Counted from the first letter of the stretch, positions 10,122 through 21,176 are shown. The stretch is DNA of 64,000 bases from Corynebacterium dentalis (GCF_900232865.1 NZ_OCTS01000001.1:124001-188000); one strand, 5' to 3'. The notes: generated by a model from the letters alone, not told the origin. Translations and numbers: made by a program.

Positions 10122-11008
10122 GCGGTTAGGAACCACAGCGCAGCCAGCGCGCCGCCGGCGATGATGGCAAAAAGCCAAGCGGATGCCAGTGGTCGAGTGG
10201 CCCATCCACGGGAGCGATCAAAGGAGATTCGCCCAGGGCCGGTGAATAGGATAGCCACGGCGACCGCAGCGAGGATCGCCCACATCTGTACTTCTGTATC
10301 GAGAGCGGATGGCCAGTAGCCACCGTCCCACTTGCGGAGGAAGTGCAGGGCGAAGAAACCGGCAACCACGGCCCCGATCGCGGCACCAAACGGGGTCAGG
10401 AGGCCGAGGATCAATAGTCCGCCGGCAACCACCGCACCCGCGGAGAGTCCCACGGCCAACAGATCCGCATGGGAGTGATCCGTCAGGTGACGTTCCAAAA
10501 CGTTCAGGCCGCCGTTGCCGCCGAATGCGAATAGCGTCTGCAAGCCTTGGACCAGCAGCAAGCCGCCCACAACGAGGCGCAGGAGCAGCAGACCAAAGCC
10601 GAGGGTGCCGCGCTTTTCCCGCACGGGCTTGTCGGTGGCAACCTCTGGCTCCGCAGCAGCAGCGGGTACCACGGGAGTTTCGCCCGTGGTCTCTGTTGCA
10701 CTGACCGGGACGGCCTTCGCAGGCTCCGCGAACGCCGGATCCTCACGGATGACTGGTTCTGGCGCTGGCTCCGGTTCAGCGGCTGGCGCTACCTCCACTG
10801 ATTGAGGTTCCGGCTTCGCCGCCTCGATGCGCTGGGGACGGGCTCGTCCGGTCATGGTGTACGGGTCGCGTGGCTCCGGCTTCTTCTCGCGCTCGGCGTC
10901 ACGGCGGTAGACGGGGACATCGATGTCAGAGTTGGCGTCATCGAAAAATTCGCTGTCCGCCTGCGTCGAGTTCGGATTGCTGTCACGGGAATTCGATGAA
11001 TTATTCAC
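10118..11008 (-). CDS. DoxX-family membrane protein with disordered N-terminus
   Basis: 296 residues. The first 130 or so are polar and Pro/Ala/Glu-rich, with an [16 protein letters not shown] segment. A four-helix DoxX domain follows (about 137-293), starting [20 protein letters not shown]. Position next to ilvD matches Rv3005c of M. tuberculosis, which belongs to a membrane oxidoreductase complex linked to thiol and oxidative-stress defence. The role here is inferred from that. GTG start at 11008; TAGGCT lies 6 nt upstream, so a leaderless mRNA is likely. Confidence 0.8.
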   Translation of the reverse strand: MNNSSNSRDSNPNSTQADSEFFDDANSDIDVPVYRRDAEREKKPEPRDPYTMTGRARPQRIEAAKPEPQSVEVAPAAEPEPAPEPVIREDPAFAEPAKAVPVSATETTGETPVVPAAAAEPEVATDKPVREKRGTLGFGLLLLRLVVGGLLLVQGLQTLFAFGGNGGLNVLERHLTDHSHADLLAVGLSAGAVVAGGLLILGLLTPFGAAIGAVVAGFFALHFLRKWDGGYWPSALDTEVQMWAILAAVAVAILFTGPGRISFDRSRGWATRPLASAWLFAIIAGGALAALWFLTA

Positions 11009-11022
11009 GCCCCTAGCCTAAG

Positions 11023-11108
11023 TGCCACATTTGTACAGTGGCAGGAAGCAAGGTCGGCGCGTCGAAACTCGCAAATGGTTGACGTATCAACTAAATCCTA
11101 CGTAGGCT
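11023..11108. promoter_or_regulatory. Divergent DoxX / GST-like promoter region with palindromes
   Basis: Rightward promoter: TTGACG (11079-11084), 18 nt, TAGGCT (11103-11108). GTTGACGTATCAAC (11078-11091) spans its -35 with matched GTTGA/TCAAC arms, and the perfect palindrome CCTACGTAGG (11097-11106) overlaps its -10. Near the DoxX promoter, TGCCAC-N9-GTGGCA (11023-11043) forms a third inverted repeat. These look like regulator sites; the regulator is not in the window. Confidence 0.5.
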
Positions 11109-11142
11109 GGAACTACATCACCTCAACCACAAGGAGTCCCCC

Positions 11143-12132
11143 ATGGCCTACGTTGCCACCGGCGGTAGCTACGACCGCGACATGAACTACATCGACGACC
11201 GCGCACAGCCTGCAGCGGACACGTACCGTCTCATCGGCGCCCGAGCCTGCCCGTGGGCCCACCGCGCGATTATCACTCGCAGGCTCCTCGGCCTCGAGCA
11301 ATCCATCAGCCTGGGTTTGACCGGGCCCACTCACGACTGGAAGTCGTGGACCTTCGACCTCTACCCCAACAGCATCGATCCCGTCCTGAAGATGGGCCAG
11401 CTGCGCAGCGCGTACCTCAATCGCTACCCGGACTACCCCAAGGGCATCACGGTTCCGGCGCTCGTGGAGATCGAATCCCAGGCAGTCGTCACTAATGATT
11501 TCCGCACCATGGTCAAGGACTTCTGCACTGAGTGGACTCATTTCCACCGCGAAGGCGCCCCGAACCTGTACCCAGAAGAACTCCGTGAGGAAATCGACGA
11601 AGTAGCCAATCGCGTCTTCCACACTGTCAACAACGGCGTGTACAAGGCAGGCTTTGCAGGCTCCCAGGAGGCCTACGAAAAGGCATTCAACGAGCTCTTT
11701 GAATCCCTCGATTGGCTCGAGGAGCGCCTCAGCGATCGTCGTTACCTCGTGGGCAACCAACTCACTTTGGCAGACGTTTTCCTCTACCCCACCCTGATTC
11801 GCTTCGACATGGTTTACCACAACCACTTCAAGTGCAATCGGAACAAGATCGCCGAGATGCCCAACCTGTGGGGATACCTCCGTGACCTGTTCCAGACTCC
11901 TGGATTCGGCGATACGACCAATTTCCAGCAGATCAAGGACCACTACTTCCTGGTCCACACAGACATCAACCCCACGGGTGTGGTTCCCGTGGGGCCGAAT
12001 CCTGCGAGCTACTATGCGGCGCACGATCGCACCGAACTCCCGGGCGAGACCTGGGGTGCCAACGGCACCGCGCCTGGCCCTAACCCGTCAGAAGAGAGCT
12101 TCTCCGATGATGAGAAGGGCGCTTTCGTCTAG
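11143..12132 (+). CDS. GST-fold reductase with CPWA motif (glutathionyl-hydroquinone reductase-like)
   Basis: 329 residues with a thioredoxin-fold N-terminus and a helical GST C-terminal domain. ACPWAHR at residues 35-41 is the active-site signature of the Xi-class (ECM4/YqjG) enzymes that reduce thiol-conjugated hydroquinones. Corynebacteria use mycothiol rather than glutathione, so the natural thiol is probably mycothiol. The C-terminal tail (residues 285-329) is Pro/Gly-rich and polar. AAGGAG lies 6 nt before the ATG. The palindrome-studded promoter suggests an inducible detoxification gene. It shares the CTAG of its stop with convergent gatB. Confidence 0.8.
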   Translation: MAYVATGGSYDRDMNYIDDRAQPAADTYRLIGARACPWAHRAIITRRLLGLEQSISLGLTGPTHDWKSWTFDLYPNSIDPVLKMGQLRSAYLNRYPDYPKGITVPALVEIESQAVVTNDFRTMVKDFCTEWTHFHREGAPNLYPEELREEIDEVANRVFHTVNNGVYKAGFAGSQEAYEKAFNELFESLDWLEERLSDRRYLVGNQLTLADVFLYPTLIRFDMVYHNHFKCNRNKIAEMPNLWGYLRDLFQTPGFGDTTNFQQIKDHYFLVHTDINPTGVVPVGPNPASYYAAHDRTELPGETWGANGTAPGPNPSEESFSDDEKGAFV

Positions 12133-13646
12133 CTCAGTTTCTTGGCGATCAGCTGGTTGACCTGCGCTGGGTCTGCCTTACCGCGGGTTGCCTTCATGAC
12201 CGCTCCCACAATAGCGCCGGTGACCTTTGTGTTGCCGGCCTTGTACTTTTCCACCACGTCTGGGTTAGCGGCGAGGGCCTCGTCAACTGCCGCCTCGATG
12301 GCGCCGTCGTCGCGGACAACTTCCAGTCCACGTTCAGCAACGACCTTATCGACGTCACCCTCCCCGGCAATCACTCCGTCCACCGCCTGACGGGCGAGCT
12401 TGGTGGTCAGCTTTCCTTCGCTGACCAGAGCGATTACCAGAGCCACCTGCGCAGGAGTGATCTGCAGCTGCGTGAGCTCTACACCTGCCTCGTTGGCCTT
12501 GCCTGCCAGGTAGGAAACCCACCACGAACGAGCTTCGCCGGGAGCCGCACCAGCTTCTACGGTCTCGATGATGAGATCCAGCGCACCAGCGTTGACAAGG
12601 TCACGCATCTCCTCATCCTTGAGTCCCCACTCCTTCTGGATTCGGGCACGGCGAATCCATGGCATTTCGGGCAGAGTAGAACGAATTTCTTCTACCCATT
12701 CTGCAGGAGCCAGCACGGGTGGCAGATCCGGATCGTTGAAGTAGCGGTAATCCGCCATGGTCTCCTTGGGGCGACCCTTGGAGGTGGTTCCGTCCGTCTC
12801 TTGGTAGTGACGGGTCTCCTGGATGATCTCTACATCATTAACCAGGCAGGCGGCTTGGCGCTGCATCTCGAAACGCACAGCCTGCTCTACAGACTTCAAC
12901 GAGTTGATGTTCTTGGTTTCAGTACGGGTACCGAACTCGGTGGTGCCATTTTCCCGGAGGGAGAGGTTGGAGTCTACGCGCATTGATCCTTGGTCCATGC
13001 GGGCGTCGGAAACACCCAGCGCCTTAACCAAATCACGCAGCGCGGACACGTACGCCTTGGCCACCTCGGGGGCACGTTCCCCAGCACCCTCGATGGGCTT
13101 GGTGACGATCTCGATCAACGGCACGCCAGCACGGTTGCAATCCACCAGAGACGCGGTAGCGCCGTGAATGCGGCCACCGGCGCCACCGAGGTGGGTGAGC
13201 TTGCCGGTGTCTTCCTCCATGTGCGCGCGCTCGATCTCGATGCGCCACTCGGTGCCGTCTTCGAGGGTGACGTCTAGGTAGCCGTCGTGAGCGATGGGCT
13301 CATCGTACTGGCTGATCTGGTAGTTCTTCGGCTGATCCGGGTAGAAGTAATTCTTGCGGGCGAAGCGAGAAAACGGCGCGATATCGCAGTTCAGAGCCAG
13401 GCCAATCTTGATAGCCCACTCCACGCCCTGCTTGTTCACCACGGGCAGCGCGCCTGGAAGGCCCAGGCTGCAGGGGTCCACGTTGGTGTTTGGCTCGTCG
13501 CCAAACTCGGCGGAAGACGTGGAAAACATCTTGGTCTTCGTCGCGAGCTCAACGTGGACCTCCATACCCATTACTGGGTCGAAGCGCTCCAGCACTTCGT
13601 CGAAGTCCATCACGTCATCGGAGTAGTCGTAGACAGGCGCAGTCAT
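12129..13646 (-). CDS. gatB: Asp-tRNA(Asn)/Glu-tRNA(Gln) amidotransferase subunit B
   Basis: Subunit B of GatCAB, which converts Glu-tRNA(Gln) and/or Asp-tRNA(Asn) to the correct amide form; it binds tRNA and carries the kinase site. 505 residues. [15 protein letters not shown] and the [20 protein letters not shown] signature are present; the YqeY-like tail domain covers about 355-505. ATG 13646 is chosen because TAAGAT ends 7 nt upstream, giving a leaderless mRNA; the track-length start nine bases earlier would lie inside that -10 box. gatA and gatC lie 6-8 kb away, with pfkA between, as in related actinobacteria. Confidence 0.96.
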   Translation of the reverse strand: MTAPVYDYSDDVMDFDEVLERFDPVMGMEVHVELATKTKMFSTSSAEFGDEPNTNVDPCSLGLPGALPVVNKQGVEWAIKIGLALNCDIAPFSRFARKNYFYPDQPKNYQISQYDEPIAHDGYLDVTLEDGTEWRIEIERAHMEEDTGKLTHLGGAGGRIHGATASLVDCNRAGVPLIEIVTKPIEGAGERAPEVAKAYVSALRDLVKALGVSDARMDQGSMRVDSNLSLRENGTTEFGTRTETKNINSLKSVEQAVRFEMQRQAACLVNDVEIIQETRHYQETDGTTSKGRPKETMADYRYFNDPDLPPVLAPAEWVEEIRSTLPEMPWIRRARIQKEWGLKDEEMRDLVNAGALDLIIETVEAGAAPGEARSWWVSYLAGKANEAGVELTQLQITPAQVALVIALVSEGKLTTKLARQAVDGVIAGEGDVDKVVAERGLEVVRDDGAIEAAVDEALAANPDVVEKYKAGNTKVTGAIVGAVMKATRGKADPAQVNQLIAKKLS

Positions 13647-13696
13647 GCAAGCCATCTTAATACGTCGGCTACATCTTGTAATGCAGTGCCCAACTG

Positions 13697-14635
13697 TTAC
13701 TTGCGCATATCGCTATAGCGAACCGTGGCCGCGAGGATCGCGCCGGAGATGTTGTGCCATACGGAGAACACGGCACCGGGAAGGGCTGCCAGCGGATTGA
13801 TGTACGAGCTGGCCAGGGAAGCCGCCAGCCCGGAGTTCTGCATTCCCACTTCCACAGCCATGGTGCGGCGTGCCGGAATCGGCTGTTTGGTAGCAACGCC
13901 AGTCAGGTATCCCAGCAGGTAACCAATCGCGTTGTGCAAAATCACGGCACCGAACACCAGCGCGCCCGCGGTAACGATGTTGCTCTTACTTCCGCCCACC
14001 ACGATCGCCACGATCGTGGAGATAGCTAGCGCGGATACCCAGGGCAATACCGGCCCCACCAGTTCCACTACCCGCGGAGCAAAGCGTGCGATCACCAACC
14101 CTGCAACCACCGGCAGGAGGACCACCTGCAGAATGCTCAGTGCCATCGCCTGCACGGATACATCCATGTACTGCCCTGCCAACATGAGCATCAGCGCAGG
14201 TGTCAGCAGGGGTGCTAGAAGAGTGGACACGGTGGTCATCGCTACCGATAGCGCCACGTCGCCGTTAGCCAAGTAGCTCACCACGTTCGAGCTGGTTCCG
14301 CCTGGGCAGCAGCCCACCAGAATCACGCCCACGGCGATCTCCGGAGGCAAACTCAGCATCCACACCACGAGAACCGCCACCAGCGGCATGATGACAAACT
14401 GTGCCACTACGCCGATGAGCACCGGCAAGGGACGCTTGGCAACCACCACGAAGTCTCCAGGTTTGATGGTTAGCCCCATGCCAAACATGATCAGTCCCAG
14501 CAGCGGAGTGACCCACGAGCTCAGGGATGCGGCCCCGTCTCCCGTCAAGTAACCAATTACTCCCCCGATGATTACCAGGATGGGAAAACCAAGAGAACTT
14601 AAGATACTGGGCTGAGTAGAACCTGAAGACGTCAT
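13697..14635 (-). CDS. Bile acid:sodium symporter (BASS) family transporter
   Basis: 312-residue integral membrane protein with nine to ten predicted helices. [24 protein letters not shown] (about residues 108-131) and the later [14 protein letters not shown] segment are the two crossover motifs of the BASS fold, which binds sodium. The substrate is not evident; bacterial members move organic anions such as pantoate or keto acids. TACCCT lies 7 nt before the ATG and sits inside the decayed metallophosphoesterase remnant upstream. Confidence 0.85.
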   Translation of the reverse strand: MTSSGSTQPSILSSLGFPILVIIGGVIGYLTGDGAASLSSWVTPLLGLIMFGMGLTIKPGDFVVVAKRPLPVLIGVVAQFVIMPLVAVLVVWMLSLPPEIAVGVILVGCCPGGTSSNVVSYLANGDVALSVAMTTVSTLLAPLLTPALMLMLAGQYMDVSVQAMALSILQVVLLPVVAGLVIARFAPRVVELVGPVLPWVSALAISTIVAIVVGGSKSNIVTAGALVFGAVILHNAIGYLLGYLTGVATKQPIPARRTMAVEVGMQNSGLAASLASSYINPLAALPGAVFSVWHNISGAILAATVRYSDMRK

Positions 14636-14640
14636 GAGAC

Positions 14641-15093
14641 TCAGGGTAGCTTCACGTACTCCGGAAGTTCCGCAGGGCTATCCACTGGCTGCTTCTTGGG
14701 GTTCATGTCCACGCGGGTGGGACTCGTAAACGCGCTCCGAGTTCTCGTTGAGCTCGAACACGCGCGCCCCGCGCAAGGTGTTCTGCTGCCACGTGCCGTC
14801 GTGCAACCCGTATGGAGCGAAGCCCGTGCCCGGGCAAGTAGTTGCCGGAATCTAGCAACCATATGGCAAACGCGGCACGGTTGCCATGCCTGGAGGAACC
14901 CACAAGCAGTTGGGCATCAGAGTGACCGTATTCCCTGTCAGGTGCTTCCGGGTTCAGGTTGTGCTTGTACTGGCGAACGAAATCTACCATGTGGCGTTCG
15001 TACACGCCGGTACCTGCATCTTCGTTGGAATCTTCGTCGCGGTTGCCGCAGGTAATGGCCCACGGGATTCCGCGAGTAAACTGCCGGTAACTT
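14641..15093 (-). pseudogene. Calcineurin-like metallophosphoesterase remnant
   Basis: Three reading frames together give a recognisable purple-acid-phosphatase-like metallophosphoesterase. Frame 1 (15090 to about 14825) has IPWAITCGNRDEDSNED, then a YGHSDAQLLVG stretch and FAIWLLDSGNYLPG. Frame 2 (about 14826-14725) has TGFAPYGLHDGTWQQNTLRG, then VFELNENSERVYES. Frame 3 ends VDMNPKKQPVDSPAELPEYV. The N-terminal half is gone at the pfkA boundary, and the middle that should lie between LPG and TGFAPYG is deleted. The metal-ligand motif GNHDE reads GNRDE, and at least two frameshifts are present. No functional product is expected. Confidence 0.8.
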
Positions 15094-16122
15094 TTAGCCA
15101 AACAGTGACTGCGCTGTCTCGTAGCGCTTCATCGGCACCTGCTTCAGCGAGCCGATTGCTTCGTCAAAGCCAATCATCTCGATGTGTTGACCCTTGAGTG
15201 CGACCACCTTGTTGAAGTCCCCGCGAATACACGCCTTGGTGGCATTGACGGCAAAGCGAGTCGCCAGAACGCGGTCGAATGCGGTGGGCGTGCCACCGCG
15301 CTGCACGTGCCCCAGCACGGTGGACCGCACTTCGGTATCCAGGCGGTTTTCAATCTCGCGGGCGATCAGACCGCTCATGTCCTCGAACTTCTCGTGACCG
15401 AACTGGTCCACCTCGCGTTCGGCCACATCTAGTGTGCCTTCCTTAGGAAGTGCGCCTTCAGCCACCACGATGATTCCGTATTTCTCGCCCAGCTGGAACC
15501 TGCGAGCCATCTTCCGGCACACGTCGTCGATATCGAAGGGCACTTCGGGAATCAGAATGTCGTGCGCACCGGAGGCCATGCCCGCGTGCAGAGCGATCCA
15601 TCCCACGTGCCGCCCCATGACTTCCACGATCATCACGCGGTCGTGGGATTCTGCGGTGGTATGCAGACGGTCGATGGCATCCGTGGCAACCGCCACAGCG
15701 GAGTCGAAACCAAAGGTGTAATCGGTTCCGTTGACGTCGTTATCGATAGTCTTCGGCACCCCCACCACAGGGATGCCGTTGTCCGCTAAGAACTTCGCCC
15801 CCTTGAGTGTGCCCTCGCCGCCGATGGGGATCAGCGCGTCGATCTCCGCGTCCTTCAGGTTGGCCTTGATCTGCTCAATGCCGGCCTTGAATTTGTCCGG
15901 GTGCAGGCGACCCGTACCGAGGATGGTTCCGCCACGTCGGAGGATCCGGTCGATGTAGTCATCGTCGTACAACTGCACTCGACGGTCCTCCAGCAACCCT
16001 TGCCAACCGTCTTCAAACCCCACCACGTTGGCACCGTAACCAGTTGCCGTTCGTACGATGCCGCGGATCACTGCATTGAGGCCGGGGCAATCTCCACCAC
16101 TGGTCAGGGTCGCAATTCGCAT
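15094..16122 (-). CDS. pfkA: 6-phosphofructokinase
   Basis: Glycolytic kinase, fructose 6-phosphate to fructose 1,6-bisphosphate. 342 residues. [16 protein letters not shown] (phosphate-donor loop, about 6-21), [22 protein letters not shown] (catalytic Asp region, Asn rather than Thr) and [10 protein letters not shown] are all seen. GGEGT in place of GGDGS is a feature of actinobacterial enzymes, some of which can use polyphosphate; ATP is the default. ATG 16122 lies 7 nt after TAGACT, a leaderless start. A 69-residue upstream extension is antisense to the Dyp remnant and was discarded. Confidence 0.95.
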   Translation of the reverse strand: MRIATLTSGGDCPGLNAVIRGIVRTATGYGANVVGFEDGWQGLLEDRRVQLYDDDYIDRILRRGGTILGTGRLHPDKFKAGIEQIKANLKDAEIDALIPIGGEGTLKGAKFLADNGIPVVGVPKTIDNDVNGTDYTFGFDSAVAVATDAIDRLHTTAESHDRVMIVEVMGRHVGWIALHAGMASGAHDILIPEVPFDIDDVCRKMARRFQLGEKYGIIVVAEGALPKEGTLDVAEREVDQFGHEKFEDMSGLIAREIENRLDTEVRSTVLGHVQRGGTPTAFDRVLATRFAVNATKACIRGDFNKVVALKGQHIEMIGFDEAIGSLKQVPMKRYETAQSLFG

Positions 16123-16209
16123 ACTTCTCAGTCTAGCGACAACCCTCTGCCTTCGCTGGGTATGCGAGTTATACTCCCGCCACACCATCGCAAAAGGCCT
16201 GCCCCGCCC

Positions 16210-16692
16210 CAGCGCGCTCTGCCTGGTCTCACCCGTAGCGTAGAGTTCCGCGCTCCTGCGGACAATCTTTTGAGCGTGGTGGGAATCGGTAGTGGGTTGT
16301 GGGACCGTCTTTTTCCCGACGCCGAACACGCCGCCGTATCCACGCTGGGTGACCTGCTAGCCCACTTGCGAACCAATCACTTGGATATGTGTATCCAGTT
16401 GGCAACGTTGATCAGCCAACGCTTGGAAGGCCATGCAGAGGTTGTGGATGAGACGCACGGCCTTAAGTTATTCGATGGGCGAGACCTGCTGGGTGTCGTG
16501 GATGGTTCGGAGAATCCAGAATTCGCTGCGGCCGAACATGCCGTTCGGATCCATCGGCGACAAGGAGTTCGGTACCTACTTCATCGGCTATACCAAGAAC
16601 CTTGGCCGCATCGAGCGGATGCTTCGGAACATGTTCATTGACAATCCTGATCACGACCGCATTCTGGACTTCTCCACTGCTCACACCGGCGG
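16210..16692 (+). pseudogene. Dyp-type (YfeX-like) heme peroxidase remnant
   Basis: One frame gives [55 protein letters not shown] and FDGRDLLGVVDGSENPEF, the last being the GxxDG heme motif region. From about 16529 another frame gives NMPFGSIGDKEFGTYFIGY, ERMLRNMFID and DRILDFSTAHTGGLF, the family's C-terminus. The N-terminus is missing. The segment between ENPEF and NMPFG, which carries the proximal His in intact proteins, is deleted with a frame change. It overlaps the 3' end of the MFS gene on the other strand. Confidence 0.82.
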
Positions 16693-18063
16693 GTTGTTCT
16701 TAGGAATTTCTCGACTCGCTGTAGCGCCCCACATGCCAACACCCAGCAGAATCACGGCAGGCACAAGCGAAACGGCGAAGGTTATTCCAGGTGAATCTCC
16801 GATGGGCAGTTGCAAAATCAAACCGATGACTGCAGCGCCCGTCACGGAACCTAACTGCCTCGTGGAGTTATAGACACCAGAGCCAGCACCAGCCAAGGAG
16901 CCGGGCAAGTCCCGCAAGGTAGAGGTGGAATTCGGTGCCCAAATCAGCGGGCTTGCGACGCCTAAGACCACGTTGGCCAGTAAAATCCACCACACGTCGA
17001 TTCCCGCTGCAATCATTCCTGCGATCATCGCCACGCCGACGGCCATTAGGCCAAAACCAGTCATCGCCAACGGCCGCGGACTCATCCGGTCAGTCGCCCG
17101 CCCCACCAACGGGCTAAGCAGGAAGCTCAGCACCGACATTGGGGTCATTAACAATCCCGCGTACAGCGGATCCAAACCGCGCACCTGTTGTACGTAGAGC
17201 ATGATGGGGATCATCATTCCGGCAATCGCAAAGCCCATCGTGAAGATGGACACGTTGCCGAAGGTAAACGAACGCCGCTCAAATAGCGACAGTGGAACCA
17301 AGGGATCTCTGCCGATGACACGAGCTTGGCGTCGAATGAAAAAGAAGGCACACACCGCAGCAACGGGGAACAGAAGCCAGATCCACCACGCCCGCTGCAC
17401 CTCTTGGATCGCAAAGATTAACGCGCTCATCGCCAGGATCGATAGCCCAATCGAGACCCCATCGATGGGCTTGTCCGAAGGCTTAAAGCGCGGCACCCAC
17501 AGGTACACCATCACCACGGATACCACACCGATGGGCACGTTGATGAAGAAGATCCAGTGCCAACTGGCCGCGCTGGTGATCACGCCACCCAGAATGGGCC
17601 CGAGCAGGGTGGACAGACCGGCAGTCGCACCCCACACACCCAGCGCGGAACCGCGTCGCTCGCGCGGGAACACCCGATTGATCACGCTCATCGTCTGGGG
17701 GCTCAACAATGAGGCGCCCAATCCCTGCACCGCGCGAGCAGCTATGAGTTGTTCGATAGAGCCCGCTAGGCCGCACCACAGAGAAGCCACCGTGAAGAGC
17801 GTCATGCCCGCGATGTAGAGGCGTTTCGGCCCCCACCTGTCCCCCAAACGTCCCGTGACCAGTAGCGGAACGGCAAAGCACAGAAGGTATACCGATGTGA
17901 TCCATACGATCTGCCCGTAGTCAGCTCCAAGGTCTTTCTGAATCGCAGGCGTGGCCACCGTGACGATTGTCTGATCCAGCAGGATCATGAAAAAGCCGAT
18001 GCACAGCGCGATGACACAACGCCATGCCTGGGGCAAAGCCAAAGGTAGAGCGGGATACGTCAC
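16681..18063 (-). CDS. MFS drug exporter, DHA2 (EmrB/QacA) family
   Basis: 460-residue 14-helix proton-coupled exporter. Helix 1 has the LDQTIVTVATPAIQKDLG motif of this family, loop 2-3 has GRLGDRWGPKRL (motif A), and helix 5 has the LGPILGGVI antiporter motif. Substrates are unknown; multidrug efflux is typical. GTG 18063 overlaps the stop of the Nudix gene as GTGA, and the residues from there match the family start; the longer frame to 18162 lies inside the Nudix gene. Confidence 0.88.
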   Translation of the reverse strand: MTYPALPLALPQAWRCVIALCIGFFMILLDQTIVTVATPAIQKDLGADYGQIVWITSVYLLCFAVPLLVTGRLGDRWGPKRLYIAGMTLFTVASLWCGLAGSIEQLIAARAVQGLGASLLSPQTMSVINRVFPRERRGSALGVWGATAGLSTLLGPILGGVITSAASWHWIFFINVPIGVVSVVMVYLWVPRFKPSDKPIDGVSIGLSILAMSALIFAIQEVQRAWWIWLLFPVAAVCAFFFIRRQARVIGRDPLVPLSLFERRSFTFGNVSIFTMGFAIAGMMIPIMLYVQQVRGLDPLYAGLLMTPMSVLSFLLSPLVGRATDRMSPRPLAMTGFGLMAVGVAMIAGMIAAGIDVWWILLANVVLGVASPLIWAPNSTSTLRDLPGSLAGAGSGVYNSTRQLGSVTGAAVIGLILQLPIGDSPGITFAVSLVPAVILLGVGMWGATASREIPKNNPPV

Positions 18064-18698
18064 TTGGCACTCAGCCGCTTCAGCTCCCGGCGCAGAGTGG
18101 GCAGCGCGTCCTTGAACGCGGGAAGAAGATCCAGCTCCTCCAGCTTGTCGATGTGATACCACGCCAGATCCGAAGACTCGCTGGTCGCGGTGAACGCCAG
18201 CTGCTCATCGCACTCCGCGATCACTGTGGTGTAAGTCCACTCTTCGGCGAAGTTCTCATCTTTGATTTCCCACCAGCCGTGGTTGCCCAGTCCGATGATT
18301 CCCTGACCGCCGTGGTCTGGGTGGAAGACCTCGTCGCCCAATTCCACACGCTCCAACAGTGCCTTTTCCGTCAACGGCTCCCGTCGCAGCACGTGCGAGA
18401 GCGGGAACTCCGCAGTCACACACTCTCCGAGAATCTTCACGTGCCCGGATTCCACACACGTTTCCTCCCACGTTTCACGCAAAGCTGCCTCTGCTGCGCT
18501 CTCCCCCGGGTTTCGCGCTCCGCCGGGAACAGCCCATGTGCCGCCCCGGTTGGTCCATGCGGCGCGAAGTTGCACCAGCACGTAGTCATCCGGCGAGACC
18601 AAAAAAAGCCCGGCGGCTCCGAGCACGCCCCAAAAGCGCGTTCCATCTGCCATGACTGCCCAGCCATCGCCTCGATAATCGTGAGCGTGATTGTCCAT
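18060..18698 (-). CDS. Nudix hydrolase
   Basis: 212-residue pyrophosphohydrolase. The Nudix box GGARNPGESAAEAALRETWEET (GX5EX7REUXEEXGU form) lies near residues 59-80, and GGTWAVPGGA precedes it. Substrate unknown; a nucleotide-sanitising role is possible. Its stop is coupled by 4 nt to the MFS exporter, so the two form an operon. Confidence 0.88.
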   Translation of the reverse strand: MDNHAHDYRGDGWAVMADGTRFWGVLGAAGLFLVSPDDYVLVQLRAAWTNRGGTWAVPGGARNPGESAAEAALRETWEETCVESGHVKILGECVTAEFPLSHVLRREPLTEKALLERVELGDEVFHPDHGGQGIIGLGNHGWWEIKDENFAEEWTYTTVIAECDEQLAFTATSESSDLAWYHIDKLEELDLLPAFKDALPTLRRELKRLSAK

Positions 18699-18716
18699 GC
18701 CCGCCAGCGTAGCTAC

Positions 18717-19667
18717 TTAAAAATGTAAGTGGGAAACGCGCACCCAGCCGGGATCTACAACGGCCTCGCCAGAGTGCTCCTGCGTCAGGCCGTGAAGCGA
18801 TTCGATGTGTTCACCCGAGGTGTAGAGATGGAACGTGCGCACCCCTGCCAACGTCTCCACGGCCACGAGCCGCGCCCCCTGAACCTCCATGAGCCGATCT
18901 TCGAGTTCGTAGAGGTCATCGAGTTCATTTTCGACGCAAGGAACCTCAACACGAACGTGAATGTCTTTGAGGGGATCTGCGAGCGGCTTCAAGGGTGGGC
19001 GAACGCGCGCCACGTAATGCTCTTCGCCCTGGTGGGACTCGAATACCACCCAGTTGCCTTCGCCTTCTACTGGGAAGCGGGCTTCCAGCTGGGCGACGGC
19101 GGCCTTGGCGTCGGAAACAAGAAGCTCCGGACCAGGGTGCTGGATCCAGTCGATCTGTCCGACCCACAGTTCCACGTTGCGCTCGCCGAGCACGCTATCT
19201 AACAGTACGAATCCCAGCTGTGCTAGCGACGGTTGGGTGTCCTCGCTGAGCTGCTCGAATGCAGGGTGATGCATGCCGATGTTGAGTACCGATTGGCCGG
19301 GTTCGATGGTGAAGCGGAGGTCGCTGGATTTTACATCGAGATCGCCCATGAGGATGCCGCAGTCATCCTTGGGCAGGCGTAGATCGGAATATGCCCACGT
19401 GGCATCCGGTGCGGGGGCGGCGTCCAACCATCGACGCGCGGGGCCGCGGAACTCGGCCACGCCTTCGGAGGTCACCGTGAGCTCAAACTCGGAACTCTCG
19501 CCGGAGGAAAACTCGAACGTCAACCCCGGGGCGATGGCCTGGACGCGGTCGGTTAATTCGGCGAACACTGCCTCATCCTGCGGGATCTCCTCGCGAAACA
19601 TCTTCGCGAGCTGTTCCGCTGCACTGCCGTTCCACCAGGTCCAGAATTCCTGGACTTTATCGTCCAC
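18717..19667 (-). CDS. Conserved hypothetical protein, possibly DUF695-related
   Basis: 316-residue soluble acidic protein without signal or membrane segments. The N-terminal third ([20 protein letters not shown]) recurs in actinobacterial hypothetical proteins, and the C-terminal region (about 235-300: [15 protein letters not shown] then [11 protein letters not shown]) resembles DUF695-type domains. No catalytic motif is obvious. GTG 19667 with GAGG 6 nt upstream is preferred; it overlaps gatA by 11 nt, and an in-frame GTG at 19688 is the alternative. Likely the last gene of a gatCA transcript. Confidence 0.65.
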   Translation of the reverse strand: MDDKVQEFWTWWNGSAAEQLAKMFREEIPQDEAVFAELTDRVQAIAPGLTFEFSSGESSEFELTVTSEGVAEFRGPARRWLDAAPAPDATWAYSDLRLPKDDCGILMGDLDVKSSDLRFTIEPGQSVLNIGMHHPAFEQLSEDTQPSLAQLGFVLLDSVLGERNVELWVGQIDWIQHPGPELLVSDAKAAVAQLEARFPVEGEGNWVVFESHQGEEHYVARVRPPLKPLADPLKDIHVRVEVPCVENELDDLYELEDRLMEVQGARLVAVETLAGVRTFHLYTSGEHIESLHGLTQEHSGEAVVDPGWVRVSHLHF

Positions 19668-21165
19668 GACCAGCCTCGAACGCAGCACCGACGCGGTACA
19701 GACGATCGTCGCCGTGTGCCGGACCCATGATCTGCAGGCCGGTTGGCATGTTGGTATCGCTGGCCATGCCGCCAGGAACGGACATTCCGCATACTCCAGC
19801 GAGGTTTAGCGGCAGGGTGAACAAGTCGAACATGTACATCGCTAGAGGATCGTCGATCTTCTCGCCGAGCTTGAACGCGGTGGACGGGGTGGTCGGTGCC
19901 ACGATGGCGTCGACCTTGTTGAAGGCCTCCTGGAAATCGCGGGCGATGAGATTTCGCACGCGCTGTGCCTGCAGGTAGTAGGCATCGTAGTAGCCCACGG
20001 ACAGAGCGTAGGTGCCCAGCATGATGCGTCGCTTGACCTCGGGGCCGAAGCCTTGGGCGCGGGTGAGGCTCATGACCTCGTCGGCGGAGTGCGTTCCGTC
20101 ATCGCCTACGCGCTGGCCGTAACGCATTCCGTCGAAGCGGGCCAGGTTAGAGCTGACCTCACACGGCAGGATCAGGTAGTAGGCGTTCATGGCGTGGTCG
20201 AAGTTCGGGCAATCGACCTCCACCAGCTCCGCGCCTTGGGACTCCAGCTGTTTGAGGTTGGCATGGTAGGCCTCCAGCACGCCTGGCTGCATTGCCTCGG
20301 TGCGCTCGAACTGCTTGACCACGCCCAGCTTCACGCCGCTGAGGTCGCCGGAGGCGCCAGCCTTAGCGGCACCCACCACGTCCGCGATGGGGCGCTGGGA
20401 GGAGGTGGAATCGTTACGGTCATGACCTGCAATGACAGAGTGCAGCAGCGCGGTGTCCAGCACCGTGCGCGCGGTGGGGCCACCCTGATCCAGGGAGGAA
20501 GCGCAAGCAACCAAGCCATAGCGGGACACTGTGCCGTAGGTGGGCTTCACACCCACGGTGTTGGTCAGCGCGGCAGGCTGGCGGATGGAACCGCCCGTGT
20601 CCGTGCCGATAGCCAACGGAGCCATACCTGCGGCCAGCGCTGCGGACGAACCGCCGCCGGAGCCACCTGGGGTGCGCTCGAGGTCATAAGGATTCTTGGT
20701 GGAGCCGTATGCGGAGTTCTCCGTGGAGGAACCCATCGCGAACTCGTCCATGTTGGTCTTGCCCAGGATGGGAATTCCGGCGGCGCGCAGCGACATGGTG
20801 ACGGTCGCGTCATAAGGGCTTATGTAGCCCTCAAGCATCTTGGAGCCACAGGTAGTGGGCGCATCCGTGGTGGTGAAGACGTCCTTCAGCGCAAGCGGCA
20901 CACCGGCCAGCGGGCTAGTAGGGGTCTCCCTCGCCGCCAGGGCTTCGTCCACGGAGGTCGCTGCGGCGATGGCCTCGTCCGCACCGACGTGCAGGAAAGC
21001 GTTGATGTCTCCGTCGATCTCGCTAATGCGGTTGAGGTGCGCTTCGGTTACCTCGACGGAGCTGATTTCGCGAGCGTGGATCTTTTCCGCCAGGTCAGCG
21101 GCAGTCCACGTGGTGTAGTCCGCGCTATCTTGTGCGCCGACGACATACTGGTTTTGGGCAGACAT
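19657..21165 (-). CDS. gatA: Asp-tRNA(Asn)/Glu-tRNA(Gln) amidotransferase subunit A
   Basis: Glutaminase subunit of GatCAB, amidase-signature family, 502 residues. The Ser-cisSer-Lys triad is intact: Lys94 (LALKDVF), Ser169 ([10 protein letters not shown]) and Ser193 ([10 protein letters not shown]). The 24-residue gap between the serines equals that in characterised GatA proteins. Ammonia freed here is channelled to GatB. It follows gatC after 11 nt, with AGGAG before the ATG. Confidence 0.97.
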   Translation of the reverse strand: MSAQNQYVVGAQDSADYTTWTAADLAEKIHAREISSVEVTEAHLNRISEIDGDINAFLHVGADEAIAAATSVDEALAARETPTSPLAGVPLALKDVFTTTDAPTTCGSKMLEGYISPYDATVTMSLRAAGIPILGKTNMDEFAMGSSTENSAYGSTKNPYDLERTPGGSGGGSSAALAAGMAPLAIGTDTGGSIRQPAALTNTVGVKPTYGTVSRYGLVACASSLDQGGPTARTVLDTALLHSVIAGHDRNDSTSSQRPIADVVGAAKAGASGDLSGVKLGVVKQFERTEAMQPGVLEAYHANLKQLESQGAELVEVDCPNFDHAMNAYYLILPCEVSSNLARFDGMRYGQRVGDDGTHSADEVMSLTRAQGFGPEVKRRIMLGTYALSVGYYDAYYLQAQRVRNLIARDFQEAFNKVDAIVAPTTPSTAFKLGEKIDDPLAMYMFDLFTLPLNLAGVCGMSVPGGMASDTNMPTGLQIMGPAHGDDRLYRVGAAFEAGRGR

Positions 21166-21176
21166 GGAATCTCCTG

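Noticed and set aside
18064..18162. Upstream extension of the MFS exporter
   Set aside because: Lies inside the Nudix gene and adds residues unlike the family; the GTGA overlap start explains the data.
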